Assembly (NCBI GenBank): GCA_036307825.1 | Contig: JAXJWW010000003.1 | Span: forward strand, 7,748 to 71,747 | Origin: RGIG9060 sp036307825 | Lineage (GTDB): Bacteria > Spirochaetota > Spirochaetia > Treponematales > Treponemataceae | Length of the DNA: 64,000 nucleotides | Direction of reading: 5' to 3' | In this document: in pieces, positions 17,830 to 26,766 of the stretch | How the letters are laid out: each line of letters begins with the position of its first letter | Numbering within the stretch: the first letter of the stretch is position 1 | The notes under the pieces: generated by a model | Databases searched by the model: none | Seen by the model: only the letters and a program-made list of their open reading frames with translations | What the model was told of the DNA's origin: nothing | Program-made: the position numbers and the translations under genes

Positions 17830-18951
17830 TTATTTTTTTACTTTCTTTTTGTTTTGATTATTTTCTTGTTTTTGTTGTGTTTTTTTAGGATTTTTTAATT
17901 TTACCCCAATCTTTTTTAGAGAATATTTTATAGCGTATTCTAATTCTGTTCTTTGTGGATTCATTGGAAGAACAAAGTGTCTACACTGTTGCCAAGTTTT
18001 TGCGTAAAGCTCCCCAGAATTATTATTTGTTTCAACTTCCATAGTCCAGTCTGTAAGATTTAGAATAAAATCTTGAATTAAGTAAACTAATTTTTGTCCA
18101 AGACGAGCGTCAGGCTGAACAATGTGCAAAGCATCAAGTTCCTTTAGTTTTTCAAGATAATTTTTTTCGTATTCTTTATTTGCGTACATTAATGCAGTTG
18201 CTGATGGCTGTAAGTAAATATATAAATCAGTTTTTAAAGCATTTTTTACAATTTGGTATGAATGACCAGAATTGATAATCTTTAATAATTCTTCAGTTAA
18301 TCTTGATGGTGAAACTGGTGAAAGTAAATGTGCTGATTTTCGAATTTTATTATGTAATTTAAACGGAATTTTAAATCCAGTTGTTGCAGAATATTTTATC
18401 GCTCGTAACATTCTAACAGGGTCTTCAACAAAAATTGATTTTAATGGAATTACGGGGCGAATTATTCCCTTTTTGATGTCCTTTACACCATTTACATAAT
18501 CAATTATCTGTTCTTTTAATGGGTCAAAATAAAGAGCATTGATTGTAAAATCTCTTCGTTGAACATCTTCGTCCATTGTACCAAAAGTATTTCCAACAGT
18601 TCCATCTGCAAGTGAACGGAAAGTACTAACTTCAAAGATTTTTTGTCCAAAGAAAATATGAACAAGTCGGAATCTTCTTCCAATTATGCGAGAATTTCTA
18701 AATATTTTTTTTATTTTTGAAGGTGTTGCGTCGGTAACAATATCAAAATCTTTTGGAGTATTTCCAATAAGCAAATCCCGAACAGCACCTCCAACAATGT
18801 AAGCTTTAAATCCGTAATCTTTAAGCTGATTTATTATTTTAATTGCATCTTTATCAATTTTAGCTAAATCGATAGAATGCTCATCTTTTGTATAAATCAT
18901 TGCTTTTTTTACTAACTTACCATTTTTGTCAGTTGTGTATCGTACAAGCAC
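17830..18951 (-). CDS. pcnB: Poly(A) polymerase / tRNA nucleotidyltransferase family protein (PcnB-like)
   Basis: A 373-residue class II nucleotidyltransferase. The signature YIVGGAVRDLLIG and the metal-binding DFDIVT are near residues 53-75, RRDFTINALYFDP near 132, and a conserved basic helix SRIIGRRFRLVHIFFG between them. The spacing is that of bacterial poly(A) polymerases, and a Lys/Asn/Gln-rich tail closes the protein as in PcnB. The frame starts at GTG 18951; an internal ATG at 18900 is the alternative. CCA-adding activity cannot be excluded. Confidence 0.8.
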   Translation of the reverse strand: MLVRYTTDKNGKLVKKAMIYTKDEHSIDLAKIDKDAIKIINQLKDYGFKAYIVGGAVRDLLIGNTPKDFDIVTDATPSKIKKIFRNSRIIGRRFRLVHIFFGQKIFEVSTFRSLADGTVGNTFGTMDEDVQRRDFTINALYFDPLKEQIIDYVNGVKDIKKGIIRPVIPLKSIFVEDPVRMLRAIKYSATTGFKIPFKLHNKIRKSAHLLSPVSPSRLTEELLKIINSGHSYQIVKNALKTDLYIYLQPSATALMYANKEYEKNYLEKLKELDALHIVQPDARLGQKLVYLIQDFILNLTDWTMEVETNNNSGELYAKTWQQCRHFVLPMNPQRTELEYAIKYSLKKIGVKLKNPKKTQQKQENNQNKKKVKK

Positions 18952-19048
18952 GATTAAAAGAATACAAAAAACAAGGTGTAAAAGTCAATAATATATGTAA
19001 AACAAGTAGTCGAAAAAAAAATTTTTATTTGTTATAATTAGATTTAAT

Positions 19049-20290
19049 ATGGAAAATCAAGTGTTAAAAGCAGAAAAAATGATTTTTGGTGGAAATTGTA
19101 TTGCAAAAATTTCCCAAGGTGAAAATCAAGGAAAAACAGTATTAATTTCAGGTGCATTACCAAATGAAATTGTAGAAGTTGAATTTATTAATTCTACAAA
19201 AGATTATGAAATTGCAAAAGTTGTAAAAGTGATAGAAAAATCTCCTTTTAGAGTTGAACCAGAGTGTAAATATTTTGGTCAATGTGGAGGATGTAATTTA
19301 CAATATGCTCAAGAAGATTATCAAGTTCAATTGCGAAAAAATATTTTAGAAGATGCTTTTTTGTCAATTAAAAATGAAGTAAATGATTTTATTTTGCCGG
19401 AAATTCAAATTGTAAAAGACAATTGCTGGGGATATAGAAATAGATTTCAGTTCCATAAAGGCGGATTAATGGAATCAAAGTCTAATAAATCTGTAAAAAT
19501 AGAAAATTGTAAAATAGCTTCAAAAGAAATTAACTTTTTTTTAGCAGATAAAAATGCTATATCAAATCCTGTCTTTCAAAATGCTTCACGATATTATATG
19601 TTTGGATATGATGAATGTTTAAAAGGTGCAATTCTTGAAGAAAAAAATAAAAAAACTATTGTTGGAAAAACCAAAAAAAAAGTTAAATCTGGGGGAAAAA
19701 GAAATATCTACGAAGGAACTGTATTAAATCCGGAATCTTTAATGAGTGTTGATATTTTAGATAAGAAAATTACTTTTGATGTAAAAGGATTTTTTCAATC
19801 AAATGTTGCAATGTTGGAAAAAACAATTGAAATTATAAAAAAAGATTTTGGTGGTCAACATTTACTTGATATGTACGCCGGTGTTGGTACTTTTTCTACT
19901 TTCTTATCAGAAAATTTTACAAAAACAACACTTGTGGAACATAACAGAGATGCAATTTCTCTTGCTGAAATAAACCTTCATGGTAAAAATCATGAAAGTT
20001 ATGGTGTAAGTGGAGAAAAATGGGTAAATGAGTATTCTGATAAAATAAAAACAGAATTTGACGGTGTTGTAATAGATCCACCTCGAAGTGGAATGGAAAA
20101 ATCAGTTTTGAAATGGTTATGTTTGTCAAATATTCCATCAATACGTTCTGTTTCTTGCGATCCAATAACTCATGCTAGAGATATAAAAGAATTAGTAAAA
20201 AATGGATATAACTTAAAAGAAATTTATTTGTTAGATTATTATCCTCAAACAACTCATATTGAAAGCTTAGTTGTGTTAGAAAAGGACTGA
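19049..20290 (+). CDS. 23S rRNA (uracil-5)-methyltransferase, RlmD/RumA-like
   Basis: A 413-residue TrmA-superfamily enzyme. The N-terminal TRAM domain (about 1-65) is followed by the iron-sulfur motif CKYFGQCGGC near residue 73 with the fourth Cys in ENCKIAS. The SAM motif LDMYAGVGTFS is near residue 273. The catalytic regions are DPPRSGM and SVSCDPITHARD, which holds the nucleophilic Cys. It methylates uridine at C5 in 23S rRNA; which site is not decided here. A TATAAT box at 19033-19038 leaves a very short leader. Confidence 0.88.
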   Translation: MENQVLKAEKMIFGGNCIAKISQGENQGKTVLISGALPNEIVEVEFINSTKDYEIAKVVKVIEKSPFRVEPECKYFGQCGGCNLQYAQEDYQVQLRKNILEDAFLSIKNEVNDFILPEIQIVKDNCWGYRNRFQFHKGGLMESKSNKSVKIENCKIASKEINFFLADKNAISNPVFQNASRYYMFGYDECLKGAILEEKNKKTIVGKTKKKVKSGGKRNIYEGTVLNPESLMSVDILDKKITFDVKGFFQSNVAMLEKTIEIIKKDFGGQHLLDMYAGVGTFSTFLSENFTKTTLVEHNRDAISLAEINLHGKNHESYGVSGEKWVNEYSDKIKTEFDGVVIDPPRSGMEKSVLKWLCLSNIPSIRSVSCDPITHARDIKELVKNGYNLKEIYLLDYYPQTTHIESLVVLEKD

Positions 20291-20297
20291 ATGTGTA

Positions 20298-22040
20298 ATG
20301 AAAAGTGTACAATGTTATAAAAAATCATACAAGTTAAGAAGTTTTCAAGTTGTTTTATTGTTTTTATTTGTTGTAAGTAATTTGTTTTCATCAACTGAAA
20401 ATGAAAATTTGTCAAAGAACAAAATTTCACTATCTGATTTTCCCTCTTGGTATACTGTTTTAGGTGGACAAGCGGTTGCAAAACCTGTAAAAACTTCTTA
20501 TGGATTTGCTGTTGTAAGTGATGGGCGCTTATTATCAGCATGTTCCGAAAAAGGTGATATTTTATGGCAAAAAGGTTTAAAACAAAAAAGTTCACCCTAC
20601 TTTATTTCTGGATATTCTGATACTTTGTATTTGGTATCACAAAATGGTATTTTAATGATGTTTAATCCTACAGGAATGATTTTATGGGAACATAAGCTTA
20701 AAGAGTATCCTGTAGAAAATTTAATTTTAGGAAATGATGGAAGACTTTTTGTTAGAGGATTAAATACGCTAACTTGTTTTTCAATGACAGGAAAAATCAA
20801 ATGGACAAAGGATATTGGACAAAATTCAAATATACCAATAACAAAATTTTCTGATGGTTCTTTACTTGTTATTTTAAAAAAGGAAATTGATGGCTGTTCA
20901 ACAGCTTTAAGAATTTCACCTTATGGAAAAATTTTAGAAGAAATAACTTTTACAGGAAAAGTAACTTGTTCAACTAATTCTGAAAATGGAATTTTAGTTG
21001 GTTTTTCAAATGGCGAAGTTGGATATATCAATCTAGTTGAAGGAAAAGCTAAAACTTCTTGGTCAATAAGTCCTCAAAGTTTTGAAAATTCTTCGGGAGT
21101 TTACCCTCTAAAATTATTTTCGTATAAAAATAGTTTTTATGTGTGTTTTTCTAATACAAAAATTTCTTGTGTTCAATTAGGTAAAATCACTTGGTCTATT
21201 ATTTCTGATGTAAATTTAACTCAAATTCAAGATTTTTATTCTGATAATTTAACAAGTTATTTTATTACTGGTACAAGTACATTTTGTATTAGTCGAAAAG
21301 GCGTTTTGCAAAAAATTTATACATATACTCACGGAAATTCAACCTATCCATTTTTTCTTGAACCAGGTTTTTTGGTATTTTCAACTCCTGATTGGTGTAT
21401 AAATGCTTATCGAATTGTACAAACAACGGAAAAATATAAAGGGAAAATGCAAATTCCTCAAGTTTATAATGATAAAGACTATAAAATACAAAAAATGTAT
21501 AAATTAGACGAATGTATTATATCTCTTTTACAGGATGATACAAGTGAATGTGAACAAGATATTTTAAAAATTTTGTCTTATGAAATTCAAGATATGATGA
21601 CCTACTATTATCTTCCAAAAGAACAACAAAATAGGATTAGAAATACAAAAGGATTTTTAAATACAATTAAAGCTTTAGAAATTTGTGGTAATACAGGATT
21701 AGGTTGTTACACTTCTCTTTTATCGCTAATAATAGAAGAAGAGCGAGATTTTTCAGTTGTAACTGCAGCTATAAAATCAGCAGGAAAATTATGTTATGAT
21801 GACGGAAAAATCATCTGTGCAATGGAACGATTATCAAGAAAAGCTGAATTTAGAAATGATGTACTTTTACAAAAAGAGTTTTGTAATACTCTTTATCAAA
21901 TTTGTAGATTTATGGGAAAGCCAGTTTTATTAAAAAAAGGTAAAGATTTACTTGTTTATCTGTTAACAGGTACTACAAATGAGGAAATAAAGAATTTTAC
22001 AAGAGAAACTATGGAAAAAATCATTGCATTACAGATGTAA
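20298..22040 (+). CDS. Exported PQQ-like beta-propeller protein with helical C-terminal domain
   Basis: A 580-residue protein with a signal peptide (hydrophobic residues 15-32, ending ..SNLFSS). Repeated blade-like motifs occur: GDILWQKGL, GMILWEHKL, GKIKWTKDI, and ITWSII. The pattern is that of PQQ-type propellers without evidence for an actual cofactor. From about residue 395 the protein becomes helical and repeat-like (TSLLSLIIEEERDF, IKSAGKLCYDD), similar to HEAT repeats. Periplasmic or outer-membrane scaffold is likely. It begins 7 bases after the methyltransferase gene. Confidence 0.65.
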   Translation: MKSVQCYKKSYKLRSFQVVLLFLFVVSNLFSSTENENLSKNKISLSDFPSWYTVLGGQAVAKPVKTSYGFAVVSDGRLLSACSEKGDILWQKGLKQKSSPYFISGYSDTLYLVSQNGILMMFNPTGMILWEHKLKEYPVENLILGNDGRLFVRGLNTLTCFSMTGKIKWTKDIGQNSNIPITKFSDGSLLVILKKEIDGCSTALRISPYGKILEEITFTGKVTCSTNSENGILVGFSNGEVGYINLVEGKAKTSWSISPQSFENSSGVYPLKLFSYKNSFYVCFSNTKISCVQLGKITWSIISDVNLTQIQDFYSDNLTSYFITGTSTFCISRKGVLQKIYTYTHGNSTYPFFLEPGFLVFSTPDWCINAYRIVQTTEKYKGKMQIPQVYNDKDYKIQKMYKLDECIISLLQDDTSECEQDILKILSYEIQDMMTYYYLPKEQQNRIRNTKGFLNTIKALEICGNTGLGCYTSLLSLIIEEERDFSVVTAAIKSAGKLCYDDGKIICAMERLSRKAEFRNDVLLQKEFCNTLYQICRFMGKPVLLKKGKDLLVYLLTGTTNEEIKNFTRETMEKIIALQM

Positions 22041-22080
22041 ATGAGTGTATAATATAAAGAAACTTAATGTTATGGAGATT

Positions 22081-22211
22081 GATAAAAACTTCTCCAAAAA
22101 TGGCGTCCAAGTTTTTATCTAAAGTTTGCGTTGCAAACTTTCTTATTTAATTGCAGTTTCTTACTTTGTTACGAAACTGCGTAAAAAGTCAATTTCAAAA
22201 CTCAAGTTTTG
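22081..22211. repeat. Run of four consecutive inverted repeats upstream of the p83/100 gene
   Basis: Four perfect or near-perfect hairpins lie end to end. They are 22081-22091 with 22109-22119 (11-bp arms), 22121-22129 with 22133-22141 (AAAGTTTGC / GCAAACTTT), 22153-22160 with 22173-22180 (GCAGTTTC / GAAACTGC), and 22196-22202 with 22205-22211 (CAAAACT / AGTTTTG). None is followed directly by a long T-run. They fill the gap between the propeller and p83/100 genes and could be a structured leader, an attenuator or a repeat element. Confidence 0.6.
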
Positions 22212-22238
22212 TTCATTGATTTTTTATTGGAGAATAGT

Positions 22239-23798
22239 ATGAAAAAACTTTCTGTTCAGATTTTATGTTGTATTTTGGCTCTATGTATCTTTCCAGTAGT
22301 TGCTTTGGAAGTTGATAGAGAAGAACTTAACACAGTTGGTAGCGATACTGTTGTATTTATCAACTATACAGGACCTCAAAATGTAATTCAGACAAAAAGT
22401 CAAATTGCAGAAATCGGTTCTGGATTAGGGCGACCTGTTGCAGATGATCCTACAAAATCTGGTAATTTTGGAAATTCCGCAAAGTATCAAGTTATTCATG
22501 CTGTAGATCCTTCTCAAACAGATAAATTAGATGCTGATATTCTTATTATTGGAAATAATGCAACTGTTGATCACATTAAAAACTTAAGAACGATTATTAG
22601 TGCTTATTTGGTAAGCGCTTATGATTATTCACAAAGTGATGCTGATACATTGTCTGTTTTTATCACAGTTTATAACGCTGTTTATCGTGGAAAATTAGAT
22701 GCATATAATCAAAAATACAAGTCAGTTGTAATGAAAAATCTTACAGCTGATAAAGCAGGTCTTTCTGTAAACTATGAAGAATGGCCAGGAAAATCACAAA
22801 TTGTAATTCCTTTGGCAAAAATCGGTGGTGGATTAAGTACTATCGATACATCTGTTATTTCTGATGATAAAGTTGTTGATTCAATGCAAGAAGATGCTGA
22901 TAAAGGTGTTGATGCTCGTAAAGAATTGGTAGATATCAAAGAACGTGAAGCTGATGAAGCAACTGAAAAAGCTCAAACTGCACAGAAAAAAGCAACTGAA
23001 GAAAAGAAAAAACTAGAAGAAGAAAAGAAAGAGCTTGAAGAAAAGAAAGAAGCTTCTGAAAAAGCTACAAAAAAAGCAGAAGAAAATCCAAATGATAAAA
23101 ATGCTCAAAAAGAAGCTGAAGAAGCTAAAAAAGCTGTAGAACAGCAAGAAAAAGTTGTTGAAAAACAAGAAGAATCTGCTAAAGAAGCTCAAGAAGAAGC
23201 AAAAGAACAACAAGAAATTGCTGATAAAAAACGAAACGAAGCTCAAGAAGACAGAAAAGAAATTGCACAAGACCAAAAAGAAGTTATTGCAGAAGAAGCT
23301 AGAAATGCTGCTGTTGTAAATACAGCTTATGGTCTTAAACTTTCAGAAGATAAAGATATGCTTTCAACTCTTGTAAAAATGGATGCTGATACAGGAAGAA
23401 TTATCAAAGAATCACCTGTAACAGTTATTCGAAACAGAATAGTTTATCAAGAAGGAGAAAACTTTGTTGCTATTGCTGGTAAAACTAAGGGCAATGCAAC
23501 TGTAAAATTAGTTACTCTTGATGGAACAAATATGGAAATCATTGGTGAAAGTGCTCAAACAATAGCTGAAGATTCTGCTATTGTAACTTACAATGGTTTT
23601 TATTATGCAGTAATTGTTGATGGTGATAATTTTATTCTTGGAAAATTTAAACCAGATTTAACATTAGCATGTTCATCAAAATTAAATGTAAATTCTTCTA
23701 CTCCGATTATGGTTACTGATAAAGGAGTTGTGGTAACATCATCAAAAGGTAATCTTGTTTTACTTAAAGCAGATGATTTATCTCAAATTACTGAATAA
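22239..23798 (+). CDS. p83/100 antigen-family protein
   Basis: A 519-residue exported protein of the spirochaete p83/100 family. A signal peptide (residues 1-22, ending VVALE) precedes a conserved N-terminal domain (VDREELNTVGSDTVVFINY, then LRTIISAYLVSAYDYS). From about residue 210 to 350 lies a long Lys/Glu/Ala coiled coil. The C-terminal domain is a beta-rich region with repeat-like strands. ATG 22239 with GGAG seven bases upstream is the start, although the frame is open from a TTG at 22209. Function in the family is not established; the location is probably periplasmic. Confidence 0.82.
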   Translation: MKKLSVQILCCILALCIFPVVALEVDREELNTVGSDTVVFINYTGPQNVIQTKSQIAEIGSGLGRPVADDPTKSGNFGNSAKYQVIHAVDPSQTDKLDADILIIGNNATVDHIKNLRTIISAYLVSAYDYSQSDADTLSVFITVYNAVYRGKLDAYNQKYKSVVMKNLTADKAGLSVNYEEWPGKSQIVIPLAKIGGGLSTIDTSVISDDKVVDSMQEDADKGVDARKELVDIKEREADEATEKAQTAQKKATEEKKKLEEEKKELEEKKEASEKATKKAEENPNDKNAQKEAEEAKKAVEQQEKVVEKQEESAKEAQEEAKEQQEIADKKRNEAQEDRKEIAQDQKEVIAEEARNAAVVNTAYGLKLSEDKDMLSTLVKMDADTGRIIKESPVTVIRNRIVYQEGENFVAIAGKTKGNATVKLVTLDGTNMEIIGESAQTIAEDSAIVTYNGFYYAVIVDGDNFILGKFKPDLTLACSSKLNVNSSTPIMVTDKGVVVTSSKGNLVLLKADDLSQITE

Positions 23799-23838
23799 AT
23801 AATTAATTTTGACAGAAAAATTGGACTGTTAAAACTTA

Positions 23839-23900
23839 GTCATGTTAAACTTGTTTCGTATCTATTATGCAAATAGATTCCGAAACAAGTTCGGAATGAC
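23839..23900. repeat. Dispersed palindromic repeat, copy 1
   Basis: A 62-base imperfect hairpin with arms of about 28 bases. The right arm read on the minus strand contains TCATTCCGAACTTGTTTCGG; the left arm is a diverged copy. The same arm sequence recurs at 28971, 31042, 58505 and 58613, always between genes. It lies between the p83/100 gene and the terminator shared with glgA. Confidence 0.7.
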
Positions 23901-23944
23901 ACGATGAGTTTTAGTGTATTTAAAGTAAACTTAAATTGGATTTT

Positions 23945-23985
23945 AGGACTTAGTTTTGTACAAAACAGGGCTAAGTCCTTTTTTT
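23945..23985. terminator. Rho-independent terminator, probably bidirectional
   Basis: The arms AGGACTTAG (23945-23953) and CTAAGTCCT (23971-23979) are followed on the plus strand by a run of T. Upstream A/T allows termination on the minus strand too. It lies between the convergent p83/100 and glgA genes and touches the glgA stop codon. Confidence 0.8.
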
Positions 23986-25450
23986 ATTTAGTTAATTTTG
24001 AATATAGATTTTCGTACTCTTTTGCGGATGTTTCCCAAGTGAAGTTTTTAGACATAGCTCGTTTTTTCATTTTTGCAATATGCTCGTCTTTGTTGTACCA
24101 AGCAAAAATAGCCCAACCTACTGTGTCATAGATACTTTGCGGAGTTAAATCATTTAATAAAAATCCAGTTCCTTCCCCTGTTTTTTCATTATAATTTTCA
24201 ACAGTATCTGCTAATCCACTAATATTACGAGTTATTGGTAAGGTTCCATAAAGTTGGGCGCACATTTGATTTCTTCCACAAGGTTCATATCGTAGAGGCA
24301 TGAGTAAAAAATCACTTCCTGAAATAATTAAATGTTCTAGTTCTTCATCGTAACCTACAAAGGCTTTAAAATTAGGTAAAATTTTTTCTAAGGATTTTAA
24401 TTGCTCTTCACACCATCGTTCGCCTAACCCCATAACTACAAATTGAACTTTCATATCATTACAAATTGCTTGTGAACATCCCTTATTTCCAAATATTTCG
24501 AAAATTCCGTTTTGTTCAATTAATTGACAAGTTAAACCAATTAAAGGAATTTGTGGATTTTCTTCTAATCCCATTTTCTTTTGTAATTGAGTTTTATTAT
24601 AAAATTTATCTTGCAAAGTTTCTGATGTGTAATTTTTATGAATGAATTTATCAGTTTTAGGGTTCCAAATAGTTGTATCAATTCCATCTAGAATTCCATA
24701 TAAATCTTCTTTACGATAATTTAATAATGAATCTAATCTAAAACCATATTGAGAATTAAGAATTTCTTTTGCATATGTGGGACTTACTGTTGTGATTAAA
24801 TCTGCACATTGAATACCAGCTTTTAAGAAGTTCATATCATCATAGTCTTCAAAACCTGCTAGATAATAATTTTTCCATTCAATGCAAGTTGTAGGAAAAA
24901 GATGTTTACCATAAATTCCTTGATAACCTAAATTGTGGGCTGAAAAAACTGATTTAGTATTAGAAAATTCTTTTTTTTGTCCTTCATAAAATTTTAGTAA
25001 AACAGGAATTAATGCACTTGGCCAATCGTGAGCATGCATTATATCAGGAAACCAATTTAGTTTTCGGCATAATTGAAAAGCACTATGGCAAAGTAATGAA
25101 AATCTTTGTGGATTATCTTCGTAGTTAGGCTCATTTTCTGAACCGTAAATACCTTCTCTACCAAAATAATCTTCGTAATCTACAAAATAAAATTGTAAAT
25201 CATTTTCATTTTTTGTTTTTATGCTTGTTGTGTAAATTGCTGTATATATTTCTTGAAATTCACTTGGAACTCCCAAAGATCCTTCTAATTGTGTTAGAAT
25301 GTCTTTGGAAATTCCATAGTATCGAGGCATAAGGATTTTTACATTATGACCTTTATCAACTAAGGCACTTGATAAAGAAGTTACACTCTCTGCAAGACCA
25401 CCTGTGCTTGCAAAAGGCATGGCTTCTGGTGTAATCATAAGTATATCCAT
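23984..25450 (-). CDS. glgA: Glycogen synthase (ADP-glucose type, GT5)
   Basis: A 488-residue GT-B enzyme elongating alpha-1,4-glucan. The N-terminal MDILMITPEAMPFASTGGLA holds the KTGGL-type loop (here STGGL). Later blocks are HAHDWPSALIP, VFSAHNLGYQG, GILDGIDTTIWNPKTD and the C-terminal LLMPLRYEPCGRNQM with the catalytic-site Glu. Length matches the family. Two ATGs are adjacent (25453 and 25450); AGAGG six bases before the second favours 25450. The next gene upstream is an aminotransferase 15 bases away. Confidence 0.92.
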   Translation of the reverse strand: MDILMITPEAMPFASTGGLAESVTSLSSALVDKGHNVKILMPRYYGISKDILTQLEGSLGVPSEFQEIYTAIYTTSIKTKNENDLQFYFVDYEDYFGREGIYGSENEPNYEDNPQRFSLLCHSAFQLCRKLNWFPDIMHAHDWPSALIPVLLKFYEGQKKEFSNTKSVFSAHNLGYQGIYGKHLFPTTCIEWKNYYLAGFEDYDDMNFLKAGIQCADLITTVSPTYAKEILNSQYGFRLDSLLNYRKEDLYGILDGIDTTIWNPKTDKFIHKNYTSETLQDKFYNKTQLQKKMGLEENPQIPLIGLTCQLIEQNGIFEIFGNKGCSQAICNDMKVQFVVMGLGERWCEEQLKSLEKILPNFKAFVGYDEELEHLIISGSDFLLMPLRYEPCGRNQMCAQLYGTLPITRNISGLADTVENYNEKTGEGTGFLLNDLTPQSIYDTVGWAIFAWYNKDEHIAKMKKRAMSKNFTWETSAKEYENLYSKLTK

Positions 25451-25467
25451 CATAAACCTCTAAAAAT

Positions 25468-26718
25468 CTACCAAGTATTTTTTGCTTGTTTTAATGCTTC
25501 AGCACAATTTGTGATTGTTTTTTCTGAAACACAGAATGCCATTCTAAAGTATCCTGGACAACCAAACCCTGAACCTGGTGCACAAAGAATATTGAATTTC
25601 TTTAAGTGGTCACAGAAAGCAAATTCATCGCAAATTTCATCATCTCCATCTTTTGTGATGAATTTTTTGTTTTCGTCTAAAAGAGGCATTGGTGCTTTGC
25701 AGAAAAGATAAAAAGCTCCTTCTGGTTCAACAAATTCAATACCAGCATTTCTTACAACATCAGTAATCATTTTGCATCGATTTGTATACATAGAATAGTC
25801 TACATCGGCATTCCAAGATTTTGCAACAACTTTTTGGAAAAATGCAGGTGCATTTACATAACCTAAAGTTCTTGTTGTGTATGTACAAGCTGCAATAAAT
25901 TCACCTGCGTTTTCACATTTTGGATTTACAGCAATAAAACCAATTCTCTCTCCAGGTAAACTTAAATTTTTTGCAAATGAAGTAACAACAACTGCATTAT
26001 CATAAAGTGGGAATACAGAAGCAACTTTTTTTCCGTTATAAGTGATAGCTCTGTATGGTTCGTCACAAATTAAATATGGTGTGCGACCTGTTTTTTTACC
26101 ATGTTCAACTAAAATAGATGCTAATTCTTTGATTTCTTCTTCTGAATAGATTTTTCCAGATGGATTATTTGGTGAATTGATTAAAACAGCAGCTGTTTTT
26201 TCTGATAATGCATTTTGTATTCCTTGAATATCCATTGAAAAATCTTTTTTACTTTTTACAGGAAGAAGTTTTCCATTGTAGTTTGTTACATAACTTCTGT
26301 ATTCTGCAAAAAAAGGTGCTGGAACAACAACTTCATCGTCAACATTTAAAATTGCTTTGAAAACACTATTTAAAGCCCCTGCTGCCCCTACAGACATAAC
26401 GATATTATTTTCTGTTAATGCACTTTCGCCAGAAAGATTTTGTTCAAAATTAACTTTATCAGCCATCGCTTTTCGAGTTTCTACATAACCAGCGTTAGGC
26501 ATATAAGCATGTCTATCTGAAGAATTATCTTTTGCAAGTTCATTTACCACATCAAAAATTTTTTGTGGAGGTGGCATATCTGGATTACCTAAACTAAAGT
26601 CGTAAACTTTGTCTGCTCCAAACTTAGCTTTAAGTTGGATACCTTCTTCAAACATCTTTCTAATTACTGAAGAACCTTTACTGTTCATTAGTTCTTTGAT
26701 ATGAGTTGCAATAGCCAT
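25468..26718 (-). CDS. PLP-dependent aminotransferase, class I/II
   Basis: A 416-residue fold-type I aminotransferase. Typical blocks are DFSLGNPDMPPP near residue 40, SVGAAGALN for cofactor binding, INSPNNPSG near 182, LICDEPYRA near 217, and the PLP-lysine motif SFAKNLSLPGERIG near 250. These are those of aspartate/alanine-type aminotransferases; substrate is not determined. Length and motifs are complete. It stands 15 bases upstream of glgA, so the two may share a transcript, though no metabolic link is evident. Confidence 0.85.
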   Translation of the reverse strand: MAIATHIKELMNSKGSSVIRKMFEEGIQLKAKFGADKVYDFSLGNPDMPPPQKIFDVVNELAKDNSSDRHAYMPNAGYVETRKAMADKVNFEQNLSGESALTENNIVMSVGAAGALNSVFKAILNVDDEVVVPAPFFAEYRSYVTNYNGKLLPVKSKKDFSMDIQGIQNALSEKTAAVLINSPNNPSGKIYSEEEIKELASILVEHGKKTGRTPYLICDEPYRAITYNGKKVASVFPLYDNAVVVTSFAKNLSLPGERIGFIAVNPKCENAGEFIAACTYTTRTLGYVNAPAFFQKVVAKSWNADVDYSMYTNRCKMITDVVRNAGIEFVEPEGAFYLFCKAPMPLLDENKKFITKDGDDEICDEFAFCDHLKKFNILCAPGSGFGCPGYFRMAFCVSEKTITNCAEALKQAKNTW

Positions 26719-26766
26719 TTTTTTTCCGTCCTATTTGAAAATAAAATATATTTTATTATACAAATT

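Noticed and set aside
23013..23276. Open frame on the minus strand across the p83/100 coiled coil
   Set aside because: It is a Phe/Ser-rich shadow of the Lys/Glu codons on the plus strand, with no ribosome binding site.
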